NCBI RefSeq assembly: GCF_937616625.2
Contig: NC_065577.1
Coordinates: 7,481,001 to 7,545,000, forward strand
Length of the DNA stretch: 64,000 nt
Reading direction: 5' to 3'
From: Mercurialis annua
Taxonomy: Eukaryota > Streptophyta > Magnoliopsida > Malpighiales > Euphorbiaceae
Both the position numbers and the translations under genes were made by a program. Of this stretch, positions 1-11,002 are shown piece by piece. The notes beneath the pieces are model-generated. The model ran no database searches and was not told where the DNA came from. It saw nothing but the letters and a program-made list of their open reading frames with translations. How positions within the stretch are numbered: position 1 is the first letter of the stretch; every line of letters starts with the position of its first letter.

Positions 1-240
1 ACAACTAACAATACTAACATTACAATCAGGGGCCAAGCTAAAGCTAACCCATCCGAGGTACTCCGGGGTTCAACAACTTCAAAATTACGGAGTCCACACT
101 TGCGAAGGAATTTCTAGACTAAAGTTGATTTGTTCTTGGTATCCGACAAAAACACCACATCCGGGGAATGGGAGTTAAGAATACCCTTTAGATTGTGGGC
201 TGTCAGGGGGTTCCCCACACCCTGACAGTTCCAAAAGATA
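1..240 (-). pseudogene. LINE (L1-type) endonuclease domain, N-terminal part, cut by window edge
   Basis: Reading the minus strand from about position 235 gives the typical start of a plant L1 apurinic-like endonuclease: a WNC-G-GNPLT motif, then HNLKGIL, then SPDVVFLSDTK. This is the usual ORF2 opening (WNCRGLGNP...LVFLMETK). An in-frame TAG at 114-116 interrupts it, so this copy is dead. The reverse transcriptase would lie beyond position 1. It continues directly from the ORF1 remnant at 240-2241 on the same strand, as expected for a LINE. Domain recognition is by motif only. Confidence 0.75.
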
Positions 241-2241
241 TCCCTCATTTATCAATTTGGGGTCTAGTGAGGCTGGCACCCACCACCATTTTGGATGTAG
301 GGATAACACACATTTTCTTGGGCAAAGGTGCATCCTTCACTTTTCATTGTCCCATGGGTAGGCATTTCTGGATTGGCTATTACAATGCTGGGTTGCCCCC
401 TTCTGGCCTGATGTTTCCACTTCCTTCGAGGAGGCGCTGGGTTAGCAGGGACATGTTGCTCAACAGTGGTCTGAGTGGGAGGGATGTCGATAACAGCAGT
501 GAGGTCCCCGAGAACTTGATTGGAGCTGATGGGAAATTCAGTCGGTTCAGTAGCAAACAATCCCTCAATATCGAGCTCATTAGTGAGAGGGTGTTGGGGT
601 CAGGAAGATTAGCAAGGCTGTCATCCTGATTTGCTTCCAGAAGTAAATTATGTCTACAATTCCACACCGAGTTGGCCAGAGTCGGGGCCTGAGGAATAGT
701 GGACACATCAAAGATGGAGGGAGAGTCAGTTGTTCCAAGAGGTTTGATGAGAGAGGTTTGGGGTAAGTCAGGTTTAGGTAGAGAGATAAACATATGCAGC
801 ATACCAAGCTCTTCCAATATCTGTGTACTACAAAGTAAGCCCCCTAGAGATGGTCCTAACTGAAGTTGTTGATCTGAGCCCATAATGAATGGGTCCAGCT
901 GAATCTTTTTATAAGTGAGGGGGTTTAAGAAGGTTAGGTCTGTTATCTTGCTCAGTTCCTACCAAGCACAGGCCTTCAAGATACCTGGGTGGTGTTGCAA
1001 ATTAATGGGCCTAGATAAGAGAGGCCCAGAGGCATTCGGGTCCCCAACTAGAGGTGTGTGTTCTCTCCCCTTGATTCTCTCATCAGAAAGGCTGCTCCTT
1101 GAACCTAGGACGGCTCTAGTCCCCTGTAAAGTGGTACTTCCTCTCCTATGTTGACCCCTAACCTCGTACTCCACCAAAGCCTATTTTCCCTTATCCTATG
1201 ACAAGCCTGTTGAACTTACTTTCTGTTTATCTTCTGACACAGCTTGAAGTTGTCTCTATCAACCCATTGGTTCAAAACCAATTTTCCTTTCCCTTTATCC
1301 AATGAACTCGCCCCCGGAACCCTAGCACCAGTCAAAGCACCAATACACACCGGAGGTTGGTCCGTCCTAATTCTGTCTGGCCGCTGCATCATTGCACTTG
1401 ACACCTCCCTCATCCTACTGCCTGTAGATTTTGAAGTTCCCATTACACTGGATCCCATATTAATGGCGAATTCCCCTGCTGGTTGTGCACTAGACATACT
1501 TGGCCGACGAACAAAACCCACACGCATCCATGGACCAAAACCCTGGTCCCCTCCCTCTGTATCGACCAAAGCCACAGTGGTCTTGCAAGAGGATGCCCAG
1601 TGTCCCATAAACCACAGTTATAACAGATATCAGTCATCCTTTCATAGTGGAACTCAATCCATTTCACCTGACCATCACCCAAAGGTTTGTAAAACCCTCG
1701 TTCGAGAGGTTTGGTGACATCAACAAGGACTTGCAGACGCAGCGTTCCCCGGAAGGAATGGTTTGCACCCCTTCTATCGGCAACAGACGAAAGCTCCTTG
1801 AACAAGCTCCCAATCAAGAGTGCATTCTTGTCGTTAATCTGAATAGGTGGCAAACCCAGTGCATGTACCCAGAACGGAGAGTGAGTGAAAGCCATTTCTT
1901 CTATGGGTTTTTCTGCCAGCCATTTCTGGAGAACCAAGAGACTGTTGGACACACACCAAGTTCGTCCTGTCCAGACCCTCTCCAGGTCCTCTTCACTAGA
2001 GAAGGTGAGAATGTAGGTTTTTTTCCTTAGAAACATGGAGCTCATCTCTCAACCTCCAAGACCTAGAGAGGATGTCTTGTAAGGAAAGAGGGTGGAGAGA
2101 TTTGATGTCTTGGAATCTGCCTACTAGGACCAACCTGTTATCCACTTCTTCATCTAATAGTTGTAAAGTTGGACCTGATACATTAAGTATGGCTGCATGA
2201 ATCGTACGCTCATTAATGGCATTGGTGTATTGTTGCGACAT
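240..2241 (-). pseudogene. LINE ORF1 remnant (DUF4283 plus zinc knuckle)
   Basis: The minus strand carries an ORF1/gag-like protein broken into frames. It starts at an ATG at 2239-2241 (MSQQYTNAINERTI...), passes through a DUF4283-type region (motifs LSRSWRL, YILTFSSEEDLERVW, FWVHALGLP) and shifts frame near 2040. Near 1600 there is a CX2CX4HX4C zinc knuckle (CYNCGL-WGHWASSC) that is complete only if another frameshift is allowed. The basic, Pro/Ser-rich tail runs to about 380. DUF4283 plus this knuckle is the usual ORF1 of plant L1 LINEs and of captured gag-like genes. About 150 bp upstream of 2241 is probably 5' UTR. The frameshifts and downstream stop show an inactive copy. Confidence 0.75.
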
Positions 2242-3162
2242 AGTAATTGTTGGGTTGGTGAGAGTTTAAAGGGAGTAAATGAGAGAGTAAATGAAGGAGA
2301 ATTTAAGACGAGAGATGATGAATGGTAAAGTACAACAAAGGAACCATGGGAGGAGGCTATAAATAACGGTAAGGAAGTTTATCTGGAAACACTGGAAGTG
2401 ACAAGCTGCAGAAGATAGGAGATAATCTGTTCGATGGGACACCTTCAGTTAAACACGACACATAACCTAGGATTTAAGAAAAATGGTCGTGTTTAAAACG
2501 CTCAATGGATGGTGACCTATCATGTATTTTATCAAAGATAGGAATATAAACACTAGGAAAATGAGAGACATGATGCTGAAAAAATACTCATTTTCAAAGA
2601 AAATCATACTTCTTTTAATACACATGTGATTAGCAACAATATCATAGCACAAATATCATTTCTGAATAGTACTATAACCTATAAAAGCACATTTTACTGT
2701 CTGAGAGAAAGCTGATAAAAAACAAACACAACCAAATGTGTGCAACATGTGAGAGTGAGAATGTGAACCGAAGAGATAAAGGTAGGGGGAATCAAACCTC
2801 AATTTCTGAGAAGGTAAGCGATTGCTTATATACACAACAGTGGATAAAGCTTCCATCCAAAACTTAGCTAGAAAAGGACTCCAAAAGAAACGTTCGAACC
2901 ATATCCAACAAGTGGCGATTCTTACATTCAGCCACCTTGTTCTGTTGAGGGGTATTAGGTCATAATCATGGAGAAATGATACCTTTCTTTTACAAGAATC
3001 CCAGAAATTTACGTGACTTGTATTCCTCTCCATAATGAGACTGTAATATCTTAATACATGTAAGAAAATTGCATCTCATTATAGGCTAGAAAAGTAAAAA
3101 AAACAGTGAATATTCTAACCTTGGTGTGTATAAAATGTATCCATGTGAAACCGCTGTAATCA

Positions 3163-3271
<109 letters not shown>

Positions 3272-3504
3272 CATGCAAGATAACATGAGTAATACCCCAA
3301 ACATCATAATATACGATCTCTGTATTAGCACGACTTTCATATGTAGGAAAAAGTAGTATTGTACTTTTTCCCAACTTACAAGTAGAAAAATCAAAATTGG
3401 AACACAGATCTTTGCTACCAATAAATCCACAATTTTGTTAAGGTAGACATAATCACATTGTTCAGATGACCTAAACTTTATGTTAAATCACAACCTTATT
3501 TTTA

Positions 3505-3806
3505 AGGGTTAATGTCAAAAAAAATCACGAATTTTACATATTTTCTCATTTTAATCACGCAGTTTAAATTTTCTCATTTTCATGCATGAACTACCATTTG
3601 TTCTCAAATACATGCACGGTGTTGAGGTGGCACTCATTCATTGGTGTAAATTGACCTCCACCTCAGCAAATTACACCAATGGAGCCGCGACACCTCAGCA
3701 CCGCGCATGAACTTGAGAAAAAGTGGTAGTTCGTGTATGAAAATGAGAAAATTTAAACTACATGATTAAAATGAAAAAATGTGTAAAGTTGGTGAGATTT
3801 TTAACA
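3505..3806. mobile_element. Foldback/MITE, about 300 bp, in copia remnant
   Basis: Two ~145-bp arms are inverted copies of each other. They share elements such as AAAATGAGAAAATTTAAACT in one arm and its complement in the other, and a central CACCTCAGCA / GGTGTTGAGGTGG pairing. It sits between copia protease and pre-integrase sequence, so it is a later insertion. I could not fix a clean target duplication. Confidence 0.65.
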
Positions 3807-4611
3807 ACAGTACAAGCTAAAGACAAAACTCTAGGAATAGAAATTGCAACATGAAAATTCTACCCACTTTAGGCCCTTTGGAGATCACCTTCCCCGACAC
3901 CTGATCCTGCACAAGACGACCATTCTAAGAAAAATACACATTAAAATTATTATCCACTATTTGACCAGTAAAAATAAGACTAGTGGCCTGTCCAAAAAAG
4001 TAATGATGAAATGAAGGTGTAGTATCACTAATGGTTGTAATTGGAAGATTAATGTTGTTGCCAATTTTAATATTGTGTCAGAATATTCCCGTATATTATA
4101 TAGTGAATTAGGTGATCTAGTCATATGATTGGATGCTCCATAATCAACAATCCAAGGAAAAATTAAATGCTTAATGTTACATTGAAGTTCAAGAGTATAG
4201 AATGTTGTGAGAATCATTTGTTATACCATTTATAAAGTAAGAGTTGACTGATTGGCGTTTGTGGTCGCAGAAGCACCATCATTAACTGTAGAAGAAGAAA
4301 CAATAGCTTCAAAGGCTTGGACGTTTCAATTTTCTAGACGTGTAGGGCACTCCTTGATGATGTGCCCTTGTTGTTTGCAATAGTTGCAGAATTTCTTACT
4401 ATAATATTTTGTGGGAAAAAAAGGCCAAACTCCTTGCACTTATAGTACTATGATTGTCCTTTTCATCGATTCCTCCCTTGAGCAACATAAGCAAAAATAA
4501 CCAAATCAACAATTTATTTAGCCCACTTATAATTACTTGGGTAGTCATCCTCTGTTCTTCATGGAACAATTCGTCAATGTAGATGTCTAATGAAACAACT
4601 AGATTTATGTT

Positions 4612-5724
4612 CACTACTAAAATGTTTGCTTTTAGCGACGGATTTTTCCGTCGCTAAAAGCATGAAATCCGTCGGGAAAACGTTTCCCGACGGATTTCCC
4701 GACGGATTCAATCCGTCGGCAAAATCCTCGTCGCTAAATTTTTGGCGACGGACCAAAAAATTTGGCGACGGATTTTTCAGAAATTGCCGACGGATTTTAG
4801 CGACGGATTTAAATCCGTCGCTAATTACCGACGGATTTTAGCGACGGATTTAAATCCGTCACTAATTACCAAAAAAAAAAATTAAATTAAATCGTAAAAT
4901 AAATTATTATTATTTAATCGGTCACACACCCGTCACACTCCGTCAACCTCCGTCCCCCACCCGTCCCCCGTCGCCCTCGGTTACCCATCCGTTGCCTCCA
5001 TCACCCACTTGCAATTTTTACAAACTTCCCAGTAGGTCACCCATCCTTCCCACTGCTCCCACTCATTGCTCTTTAACTTTGAAGTTCTCCCGCGCGTATC
5101 TCCACCTAAACCAGTTCAGCTTCTTGTTATATATATATATATATATTTATATTTAAATGTAACTAAAAATGACAAATACTTCCTCCCACATTTTAATATA
5201 ATTATTTTTTATAATTAATAGTTATTTTAAATAATTATTAATGAATAAATAAATAACAATATTTTCAATATATATATTTATGTTATATTTAAATAATATT
5301 ATATATAATTAAAAAAATAATTATTATTTTTTCTTTAATAATTTTTTTTCTAAATAATTTTTTGATAAAAAAATTATGTAATTTTATAATTTTTTTACGA
5401 TTTTTTTTATTTTTTGGTAATTAGTGACGGATTTAAATCCGTCGCTAAAATCCGTCGGTAATTAGCGACAGATTTAAATCCGTCGCTAAAATCCGTCGCT
5501 AAAAACAGATTCAAATCCGTCGCTAAATACATCAAAAATAATTGGCGGGAGTGTTCCCGCCAACTTTAACGACGGATTTTCCGTCGCTAAAGTTGGCGGG
5601 AACACTCCCGCCAATTTAAATGACAATTTAGCGACGGATTTCAAATCCGTCGGTAAAAAAAATTAGCGACGGATTTTGAATCCGTCGCTAAAATCCGTCG
5701 GTAAAACACAGTTTTTTAGTAGTG
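4612..5724. mobile_element. Non-autonomous CACTA transposon (1,113 bp, TSD GTT)
   Basis: The left end reads CACTACTAAAA at 4612 and the right end reads TTTTAGTAGTG ending at 5724, the classic CACTA (CMC/EnSpm) termini. The 3-bp target duplication GTT is present at 4609-4611 and 5725-5727. Subterminal regions (about 4628-4868 and 5424-5708) are packed with direct and inverted copies of a motif around TTAGCGACGGATTT / AAATCCGTCGCTAA, the expected transposase-binding repeats. The 550-bp AT-rich middle has no reading frame of note. The element is inserted in the gag region of the copia remnant, because copia gag resumes at 5730. Confidence 0.95.
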
Positions 5725-5727
5725 GTT

Positions 5728-5990
5728 CCAGCCCGTGCAGTCTCAAATTTTGGTTTTAGTTTTATTAAGAATTAATCTCGCTTACTTTCTTAACAACCCT
5801 TCTGAAGACCTTCCAATATCTCTTGAGAAACCTTAAAATATATAATACTAGAAGATTCGCTCCATATGTTAATAAGTTCAAAATAATATTGTTCAATGGA
5901 AAGATTACTTTGACTGTATTGACTGACCTCAACTTCAAGTTGAAAGTATCGCACAATTTTCTTGAGACCATATACCATCAAGAAAATTAA
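5728..5990 (-). pseudogene. Copia gag (UBN2-type) fragment, displaced by CACTA insertion
   Basis: The minus strand from 5981 encodes a piece (RYFQLEVEVSQYSQ ... SIEQYYFELINIW) that resembles the UBN2/gag-polypeptide region of copia elements, where an LxxLxxxxYFxxLxxLWxE pattern is typical. It is the N-terminal continuation of the copia remnant at 2460-4611, so the CACTA element landed in the middle of gag. One frame ends in a stop after EGLQKGC. Confidence 0.6.
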
Positions 5991-6169
5991 TAGACCACCT
6001 TAGTGTCTATTTAACCACGTATGAAATAATTAATTTATTTGGGCATAGTATTAGGGATAAATAATACTTATAATTTATAATTTGTTTATCAAAAATAGAA
6101 TATGATGTATAATTTAGCACGTCAAAAATAATAAGGTGATTTATTAACTTTTTCGAAAAGGGAGAGTAT

Positions 6170-6570
6170 ATTTTAGGGAATTTGTGAAAAATACTCCGTT
6201 TTTTAAAATATTTGCTAAAACTACTCCGGATTTGAAAATTTACTTTTTACTCTTTTTTAAAAAAAATTATTTTTTTACTCTGAAAATTTGTAAAAATACT
6301 CCTTTTTTAGAAACTATATGAAACCATTAGAAACTATCCTTGAAACCCCAATAGAAACTGTATTAGAAACGGTTTTTTAAAACGATTTCAAATTATTTTT
6401 TTAGAAACTGTTTGAAGCCCATTATAAACTATTTGAAACGGTTTATAAAACAATTTCAAATTATATTTTTTTGGAAACTGTTTGAAACTCCATTAGAAAC
6501 TGTATTCGAAACGGTTTATAAAACAGTTTTAAATTATGTTTTTTTTAGAACTGTTTGAAACTGCGGATTA
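6170..6570. repeat. Degenerate tandem repeat rich in GAAACTGTTTGAAAC / CGGTTTATAAAAC
   Basis: From about 6310 to 6565 a unit of about 75-80 bp recurs roughly three times, built from GAAACTGTTTGAAACCC, ATTAGAAACTGTATT and GAAACGGTTTATAAAACAGTTT. The flank at 6170-6300 has its own A/T-rich repeated words (AAAATACTCC). I see no coding sequence. It may be part of a decayed DNA transposon. Confidence 0.6.
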
Positions 6571-6848
6571 AAAAAGTAAATATTTAAAATATGAAATACG
6601 ACTAAAATGGAATTAATATAGGCAATTATTAGTCGGAATTAATTGTGTAACTTTGTTAGAAAATGGAAGTTAAGTTATTAAAATTTAACAAATAAACGTC
6701 ATGCGTTGTTTTGTAGAAAGCCGTAAAAATATTTGACCCTAACATTTGCGACATCTACTTAGTTTAGTCTACCTGTATTAAGATATTGTTATCTAAAAAA
6801 TTAGATATTAAAAACAATATAAATTGCGGCTAGGTATCATTTTCAATA

Positions 6849-7184
6849 GGCCAAACCCATATAGAGGTCCCTATACTTTATACTTTTTTTTCCGTAGGTC
6901 CTTATACTTCATTTTTGTATTATTTGGTCCCTCTACTTACCTATTTTTCATTTTCAGGTCCTTTATGAGTTTTTTCCAGTCCCTCTACTTACAATTTTTG
7001 TTTCCTCAAGTCCCTCTACTTACAATTTTTGTTTCCTCCAGCCATACAAAAGGACCGAAAAAACTCATAAAGGACCTGAAAATCAAAAATAGGTAAGTAG
7101 AGGGATCAAATAATACAAAAATGAAGTATAAGGACTTACGGAAAAAAATGTGTAAAGTACAGGGACCTTTATATGGGTTAAGCC
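6849..7184. mobile_element. Mutator-like foldback element, 336 bp, 9-bp TSD TTTTCAATA
   Basis: The whole element is a long inverted repeat. The left arm begins GGCCAAACCCATATA and the right arm ends TATATGGGTTAAGCC. A perfect 9-bp duplication TTTTCAATA flanks it at 6840-6848 and 7185-7193, which is the Mutator (MULE) signature. It lies just upstream of the first surviving exon of the kinase fragment. ORFs on both strands are shadows of the repeat arms. Confidence 0.9.
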
Positions 7185-7246
7185 TTTTCAATATCAAATA
7201 AAATTAAGGATCTAACATGCATCGACATCAATATGATTTTTTTTAG

Positions 7247-9469
7247 GTTGCAGATTTTGGACTTGCCAAGTTTTTTCCAGATTTTTTCACTCATGTTACC
7301 ACTGTAGCTAAAGGAACTCCTGGGTAAGTAAAAAAATATACACTTCTATATAATATTTAGTTGTCTATATTTTATGAATATATGAAAAAATTATTTATAA
7401 GATTTTTCTCGAAATATTGCAGGTATGTGGATCCAAATTACTTCAAAACGCATAAACTCACCCATAAGTCAGACGTCTATTCTTATGGTGTTGTGCTTCT
7501 TGAACTTATTACTGGCAAAAGACATGTTGATGCCGGCATTAATATTGTTTCTTGGGTAGGTATAACTTTAACATATAATTATAATGCTTAATCATCCAAG
7601 AAGACAAAATATTTCCGGATGAGGTAAATTCTAACTAAATTTTTTAAAACCATCAATTTTGGTCATTTTTCGACAAGTACCTTTTAATATTATCTAACTA
7701 CTCATTCTTTTTAAAAAAAAGTCAATGGTTTCGAGTTGTTTCGGTTATAACCATTTCATCAATTATATCCTTATTTTGAAAAGTATTTTTAAAAAAAGAA
7801 AAAGGATTAAATTTGGTTATAATTAGAAGTATTTCACAAAAATTATCATTTTTAACTGTATCGTGCATTAAATTGGATAAATAGCCTTAATTAAAAGCTA
7901 AAAATGCAAAACAAGTTAAAATTGATGTTTTTGAAATGTTTAATTAAATTTGACCTCATTCAAAAAACTTTGATACTTTTAGACATCAAACCTAACAATA
8001 ATAATAATTGGCTGATTACCAGATTATTTATAAAATATTAGTGAGTAATTGATGATTTTTTTTAATGATTTCCTTAGGCTATTCCACGAATTAAACAAGC
8101 TTTGGAGGTTGGCACTTTTGAAAATGTGGTTGATCCCAGATTGGGAAAGAACTATGACTTGGTGGAGATGATTCGAATGATAAAATGTGCTTTAGCCTGT
8201 GTGCATAAACTTCCGCTGCATCGGCCACAAATGAGCCAGGTAAACATCACCTCACAAAGAACTATACTTTTTTTTTTGACTTTTTTTGGTAAATCTAACA
8301 AACTTTTTTAATAATTCTAGTCAAATTTTATAAATTAGACTTGTGATATGGTGTATTAAAAATTAATAATTCGCAATAGAAAAATAAAGTGAAATTATCT
8401 ATTAATTAATCAATTAAGACATAAAAAGTACATGTTAGATTGAACAATTATAAAAAGAAAAACTATTAAAATTGGCTAAAACTACAGTTAATTTATAAAG
8501 TCCAACTAAAATTGTTGGAACTAAAAAGTTTCATTAAATTTGATTATTTTCAACCGTTGAACAATTGTGATTCAAACCTCTTAGCCGTTTGGTTCGAGGT
8601 TAAAAAAGAAAGCGAATGGGGATGAGAATGATTGTTTTGCATTTGTTTTTTGTTCCATAAATTAGTATAGAAATGAGAATGAGAATGAGTATGAGTATTC
8701 AAAATGCGGACCAAATTTAACTCGGTTTGATATTAGAAAATAATTAGTTTTTCAGTTGGATTCGGTCTTGCACATAACTTAATTTTTTTTAACTTTTATA
8801 ATTTTTTTAATTTTTATTTTTTAATTATTTTAATTCTTTAACTTTTTTAATTTTTTTTGAAAATATTTTTTTAATAATTATATATTATTTATTTATTATT
8901 AAAATATTTAATCGAATTTTTGATTCTCATGGGAATGAAAAATTCATTCACATGGGTTAAGGCGTGAATGAGTGATTTCCATTGAATATATAATTGCATT
9001 CTCATTTCTTAGTGAATTTGGATAAAACAAACACTTACCATGAGAATCATTCATTCTCATTCTCCACTTTTTTTTTTAGTGAATCAAAGATCCTTAGTTC
9101 CAGTGATGTCTTATATTGCATGAAAATATATCAAATTCTACATTTTGTTAGTTCATTTTTTTCTTTTTGAAAATACTTTCAAATTTCCAAAACATTTTAT
9201 TTATAATCTATCCTTGAATAAAATATATTTTTCTTCATTTCATGTTTGAATATTATTTATTCATACAATTTTCTTTTTGTGCTATATAATTGATACCTAT
9301 ATTTTACTTGTGAATTTTCATAACAATGACAATTTATGCAAAATTAAGACTCATCCTCAATGGGAAGTTGAGAGAATATAAATTTAATACTTACCATCTA
9401 CCCCTTGTTGTCAATTTTTGTGGAAAGTAGGTGGTTCGCATTTTAGAAGGAAATAACATTGGTGGTTAA
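7247..9469 (+). pseudogene. PERK-like receptor kinase, C-terminal kinase exons only
   Basis: Four exons in consistent phase: 7247-7323 (VADFGLAK plus activation segment), 7423-7555 ([19 protein letters not shown]), 8078-8239 (ALEVGTFENVVDPRLGKNYD ... RPQMSQ) and 9431-9469 (VVRILEGN..., then TAA). All junctions are GT/AG. This is subdomain VII to the end of a protein kinase. The ALE.G.F...VDPRL..NYD block is typical of proline-rich extensin-like receptor kinases (PERK). The DFG motif is intact, but the APE motif is replaced by DPN. The N-lobe, catalytic loop, transmembrane and extracellular parts are absent upstream, where decayed transposons lie. The clean exons suggest fairly recent truncation. 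A short expressed fragment is possible, an active kinase is not. Confidence 0.75.
8575..9100. mobile_element. Degenerate inverted-repeat element in last kinase intron
   Basis: The left end has GCCGTTTGGTTCGAGG followed by GGGGATGAGAATGATTG. The right end has ATCATTCATTCTCATTCTCC followed by GTGAATCAAA. These are rough inverted copies around an A/T-rich middle, typical of hAT-like non-autonomous elements. I could not define a target duplication. It lies in the 1.2-kb intron 8240-9430. Confidence 0.4.
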
Positions 9470-10000
9470 TGGTTTCGGCTTGGCTAAGTAAGATCGTCGG
9501 ATCGAACCTGCAATCATAAGAACAGTCAGAATGAACCGGACCAGTTGAGATTGACAACACTCTAATACATAAGTCAGTGACCGGTCGACAGAGATGCTAT
9601 ATCTAAAGTTGATGAGTAAAATTGGGTTTAAGTGTACCTGCTACTTGCACATATATAACTATTTTGTCTCATGTATATGTGTTTTAGTATGATTCTACTA
9701 ATGTAGAAGTATTTATCTTAGACTTTATTATCTTGGAGATAATCGTGTTACTTCAATCAAATCTCAATTTTATGGGATCAAATTTGATATTTTGTTATGT
9801 ACCGTTCAATTCAATTCATATCTGGGAGAATTCGGTGATTGGCAAATTTCCGGAACCAAACTAAAAATCGAGGATATTAAAATTTAGATTTTCGGATCCG
9901 TACTAATAATCGGTTCGGTTCGGTTCGGAGATTCTATTTTTCGGTATGGTTCGGTGCAGGAATTCTGTCCTAATAGTTCGGTACGGGTATCACTAGAATC
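9470..10000. other. Non-coding stretch with (CGGTT)n tract
   Basis: No gene is seen. 9905-9960 is a short run of CGGTT/CGGTTCGG repeats. The rest is unrecognised sequence following the kinase stop codon, which may include its 3' UTR. Confidence 0.4.
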
Positions 10001-10004
10001 ACAG

Positions 10005-10470
10005 ATAAACTGACCCATGGGTCTTGATGAACAATTTTTGTTCATCAAAAGATGAACAGACCCACGATTGGTCTGTTCTTTTTTTTATGAACAAATTGTT
10101 CATGAAAACGATGAACAGACCCTCTGGGTCTGCTCAATGGGTCTGTTTATCGTGTTCCTCGTCAAAACGAGGAGCGGATCTGCTCCTTGTTTTGGCGAGG
10201 AGCACTTCTCCGACGAGGAGGAGAAGGCCCTAGGTTAATTAGAAATTAATTGTAATTAAATAATATTTAATTATGATTAGAGTAAATAATGATTAATTAG
10301 AAACTCACTATCCATTTAAGGTGTCACGTCATTATAGGGGTGTTTTTGTAGCGGTTTTGCCAAGTTTAGGATAAAAGTGATCCGGTTTTCCTACTTTGGA
10401 CGTTTTTAATACTTTGTACCAAGTTGGGGAGGTAAAATGATCCTTTGTTCTTTTATTTTCAAACATTTAT
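10005..10470. mobile_element. Truncated foldback (one arm) of the GGATCA...GTTC family
   Basis: The right arm (GTGATCCGGTTTTCC ... AAAATGATCCTTTGTTC, about 10375-10463) matches the right arm of the complete element at 21777-22759. The core has short palindromes built on GATGAACAGACC/GGTCTGTTC, as in that element. No matching left arm is present, so it is truncated near 10005. The ORF at 10024-10233 is non-genic. Confidence 0.7.
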
Positions 10471-10504
10471 ATTTGTTTAAATATCTTTGATGTCATAGTT
10501 CATC

Positions 10505-11002
10505 ATTCTTCCTCTTCGTTTTAAATTTGATCATTTCTCTTAATGGAACAACTTATCCCAAATCGTTCTTTCTGGTCGAAAGACTCGCTTGTGTTGTTGC
10601 TGCTATTTGAAACGCTTTTACTGAGTGGTTCTTTTTGTTCAGAATGATTTTTATGGGCCGTTCCTTCCGTTTGTAACAATTTTTCGGGTCGTCCCTTTTA
10701 TTTGGAACGATACTTTTGGGTTGTTCCTACTATTTGGAACGATTCTTCTGGGTAGTTCCTTATGCTTGCAGTCACAATTCTTAATAGTTCCTTCTATTTA
10801 GGACAACTCTTCTAGGCAGTTCTTGTTGTTTGGAACGATTCTTCTAGGCCGTTCCTTCAGTTTAGAACGACTTATGTTTGGAATGAAGCTTCTAAGTCGT
10901 TTCTTTTGTTCGGAACAATTACTCTGCGTAATTCCTTTAATTTGGAACTACTTTTCTGGGCCGTTTTTTCTATTTGAATGATTCTCTTGATTCTTTCGTT
11001 CT
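10505..11002. repeat. Tandem array of GTTCCTTCTATTTGGAACGA-type units, left part
   Basis: About ten degenerate units of roughly 40-50 bp share TTTGGAACGATTCTTCTGGG and GTTCCTTCTATT. The array breaks at 11002, where a copia LTR begins, and similar units resume at 14848. The copia element therefore inserted into the array. Confidence 0.75.
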
